From: CAKRHR01 sp964423195
GTDB taxonomy: Bacteria > Bacillota > Clostridia > Lachnospirales > Lachnospiraceae
DNA: 64,000 nt
Assembly: GCA_964423195.1 (NCBI GenBank)
Contig: CAYRDY010000001.1
Coordinates: forward strand, 6,234-70,233
Direction: 5' to 3'
This document shows, piece by piece, positions 62,197 through 64,000 of the stretch; within the stretch, counting starts at the first letter, position 1; each line of letters starts with the position of its first letter. The notes below the pieces were generated by a model that worked only from the letters and a program-made list of their open reading frames with translations, had not been told where the DNA came from and ran no database searches. The position numbers and the translations under genes were made by a program.

Positions 62197-63069
62197 ATGG
62201 AAGATGGCCATCCCAATAGCGGCGGCAGGGGATTTTTCAAAAAATTTTCAAACGGCTTCGGCCGCAGATTCGGCGCGAACGAACAGGCCGAGCAGGTCGA
62301 GGAGGAGATCAAACAGATGGTCTCCGAGGGACACGAGCGCGGCGTCCTGGAAGCGGACGAGGCACAGATGATCAATAATATTATCGAGTTCAGCGATAAA
62401 AACGCGGCGGATATCATGACGCATAGGCGTCATGTCGTGGGCCTTGAAGCCGATATGACGGTTTTCGAGGCTGCGAAGCAGATCGCGTTGGAGCCGCACT
62501 CAAGATTTCCGGTCTATGAGGGCGATATCGACAATGTGGTCGGCATTCTGCACGTGAAGGATATTTTGAAGGCGCTCGTCGAACATGACGAGCAGGTGCA
62601 GCTGCGCCAAATCATGCGGGCGCCGTATTTCGTGCCGGAGACTCAGAATATTGATCATCTGTTTCGGGAAATGCAAAAGAAAAAGATGCACATGGCGATC
62701 GTTGTGGACGAGTACGGACAGACCGCCGGCGTGGTGGCAATGGAGGATATTCTTGAGGAGATCGTGGGCAATATTTTTGATGAGTACGATCTGGAAGAAA
62801 AATATATTGTCCAGAAGGATGAAAACACGTACCTGATCAAGGGCAGCACGCCGCTGGATGAACTGAGCGCGGCGCTGGGCGCTGATTTTGTGAAGGGCGA
62901 GTTTGACACGCTCAACGGACTTCTGATCTCGGAACTTGAACACATTCCAACGGAAAATGAAAAGGCCAGTGTTGACTTTGGCGGCTACAGGTTTTATGTG
63001 CTGTCAGTCAGGAATAATATGATCTGTGATGTGCGGGCGGAGAGACTTGCAAAGCTACCCCAATCCTGA
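62197..63069 (+). CDS. CBS-pair / CorC_HlyC domain protein
   Basis: 290 residues, soluble. A basic Gly/Phe-rich N-terminus (1-30) leads to a helical adaptor (EEEIKQMVSEGHERGVLEAD), a CBS pair (about 70-190; IMTHRRHVVGLEADMTVFEA, PVYEGDIDNVVGILHVKDIL, MAIVVDEYGQTAGVVAMEDI) and a C-terminal CorC_HlyC domain (about 205-285; YLIKGSTPLDELSAAL). It matches the cytoplasmic half of Mg/Co efflux or hemolysin-C proteins without the DUF21 membrane domain. CBS pairs bind adenosyl ligands. AAAAGGAG precedes the ATG. Its last codons lie inside a three-unit repeat. Confidence 0.88.
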   Translation: MEDGHPNSGGRGFFKKFSNGFGRRFGANEQAEQVEEEIKQMVSEGHERGVLEADEAQMINNIIEFSDKNAADIMTHRRHVVGLEADMTVFEAAKQIALEPHSRFPVYEGDIDNVVGILHVKDILKALVEHDEQVQLRQIMRAPYFVPETQNIDHLFREMQKKKMHMAIVVDEYGQTAGVVAMEDILEEIVGNIFDEYDLEEKYIVQKDENTYLIKGSTPLDELSAALGADFVKGEFDTLNGLLISELEHIPTENEKASVDFGGYRFYVLSVRNNMICDVRAERLAKLPQS

Positions 63070-63179
63070 GCGCAGCTCGCATGTGCGGAAGACATGTATA
63101 GCCACCCCAGTCCTGAGCGCGGGCAGGTTATACGCATGGAGGACATGTACAGCCATCCCAGTCCTTGGGACATGTGGGA
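63053..63179 (+). repeat. Three imperfect tandem repeats after the CBS gene
   Basis: Units start at 63053, 63100 and 63151 with AGCTACCCCAATCCTGAGCG, AGCCACCCCAGTCCTGAGCG and AGCCATCCCAGTCCTTGGGA and each carries ACATGT near its end. The lengths are 47, 51 and about 29 bases. The first unit includes the stop codon of the preceding gene. Confidence 0.8.
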
Positions 63180-63212
63180 TGAGTGATCAATGAATAAAAA
63201 AGGAGTGTTATT

Positions 63213-63941
63213 ATGTCAGGGCATTCAAAATTTGCCAATATCAAGCATAAAAAGGAGAAAAATGACGCGGCGAAGGGCAAGATTTTTACCATCATCGGCA
63301 AGGAGATCGCGGTCGCCGTCAAGGAGGGCGGCGCAAATCCGGACAACAACAGCAAGCTGCGCGATGTGATCGCCAAGGCGAAGGCCAACAATATGCCGAA
63401 TGATACGATCGAGCGCGGTATCAAGAAAGCGGCCGGCGACGCCTCCTCTGTCAATTATGAGACAGTGACCTACGAGGGTTACGGGCCGAGCGGGATCGCT
63501 ATCATTGTCGAGACGCTGACCGACAACCGCAAGCGGACGGCGGCCAATGTAAGGAGCGCTTTCACGAAGGGCGGCGGCTCCGTCGGCGCCATGGGATGCG
63601 TGTCCTATATGTTTGATAAAAAGGGTCTGATCATCGTCGACAAGGAGGCGTATGACGGCGACGCCGATGATCTGATGATGCAGGCGCTTGACCTGGGCGC
63701 GGAGGATTTTTCCGACGAGGAGGACAGCTATGAGATCACCACGGATCCGGACGATTTCTCGGCCGTCCGAGAGGGCTTTGAGGCGGCCGGCATCCCGATG
63801 GCTTCCGCAGAGGTGACGATGATCCCGCAGACGTGGAATACCCTGACCGATGAGGAGGATATCAGGAAGCTCAACCGCACATTGGATATGCTTGAGGAGG
63901 ACGACGATGTGCAGGCCGTTTATCACAACTGGGACGGTTGA
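63213..63941 (+). CDS. yebC: YebC/PmpR family regulatory or translation factor
   Basis: 242 residues, full length. It opens [20 protein letters not shown] (Phe in place of the usual Trp), then [55 protein letters not shown] and the acidic C-terminal domain [11 protein letters not shown]. The family was first described as transcription regulators and later linked to relief of ribosome stalling at proline runs; the exact role here is open. AAAAGGAG is 6 bases before the ATG. A possible next gene starts at the right edge but is too short to call. Confidence 0.94.
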   Translation: MSGHSKFANIKHKKEKNDAAKGKIFTIIGKEIAVAVKEGGANPDNNSKLRDVIAKAKANNMPNDTIERGIKKAAGDASSVNYETVTYEGYGPSGIAIIVETLTDNRKRTAANVRSAFTKGGGSVGAMGCVSYMFDKKGLIIVDKEAYDGDADDLMMQALDLGAEDFSDEEDSYEITTDPDDFSAVREGFEAAGIPMASAEVTMIPQTWNTLTDEEDIRKLNRTLDMLEEDDDVQAVYHNWDG

Positions 63942-64000
63942 ATTTTTTGGAGAGATATGTGAAGGATGATGAGAGAGCCGCTTTCCTGTGGCGACGGAGA

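Noticed and set aside
63968..64000. Start of another gene at the right edge
   Set aside because: ATGATG with GAAGG nearby opens a frame, but only about 11 codons remain in the window.

Overview
The window reads as a chromosomal segment of a low-to-moderate GC Gram-positive anaerobe, most likely a Lachnospiraceae-type Clostridium relative. The evidence is gene content: a Rex redox repressor, formate-tetrahydrofolate ligase next to FolD, a PurL fused to its glutaminase domain, a SleB-type cell wall hydrolase, an FtsK/SpoIIIE translocase, DUF1292, DUF1461, DUF4358 and DUF2752 proteins, strong AGGAGG ribosome binding sites and several TTG starts. No insertion sequence, phage module, CRISPR array or rRNA is visible. 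The family-level placement is inference.

Layout. 1-4366: the end of a large TPR protein followed by a short HscC-like Hsp70. 4501-8579: a minus-strand tRNA-Ser, then relQ, thrS and a mobA-mobB fusion. 8800-13731: three exported proteins, namely an SH3b-SleB hydrolase, an SH3b-glucosaminidase and a cohesin-like protein; the first two have near-identical promoters. 13938-24570: uppP, ftsK, fhs, folD, rimO, pgsA and a large lipoprotein. 24641-31440: a DUF1461 membrane protein, thrC, tRNA-Leu, an XRE regulator, an unrecognised membrane protein and gltX, which is preceded by a possible 22-codon leader ORF. 31451-37884: a UvrD-type helicase, DUF1292, then a four-gene set (SGNH hydrolase, DUF4358, MBOAT acyltransferase, DHHW protein) that looks like a surface-polymer O-acylation cassette. 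38109-41867: purL. 41868-42872: an AT-rich apparent transcription unit without a normal ORF, a 100-N assembly gap, and a tiny Lys/Asn-rich ORF. 42873-45257: aroA and tyrA on the minus strand. 45570-55001: an EF-G-like GTPase, a repeat-bearing surface protein, leuS, DUF2752, a nucleotidyltransferase and icd. 55155-55440: a strong promoter followed by a dense hairpin cluster, the best candidate here for an unannotated structured RNA. 55447-58441 (minus): an atypical YesN-like response regulator and an ABC-F ATPase. 58762-63941: rex, nnrD/E, alr, a CBS-CorC protein and yebC.

Functionally the window is dominated by housekeeping: translation (thrS, gltX, leuS, EF-G-like, rimO, ABC-F, yebC), one-carbon and amino-acid metabolism, and envelope work (uppP, pgsA, alr, SH3b hydrolases, acylation cassette). 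The less ordinary material lies between genes: structured leaders, a repeated palindromic element, the 42 kb unit and the 55 kb hairpin cluster. It also includes two proteins with altered signature residues: the receiver domain with Glu in place of the phospho-Asp, and the EF-G-like protein with a changed G4 motif.
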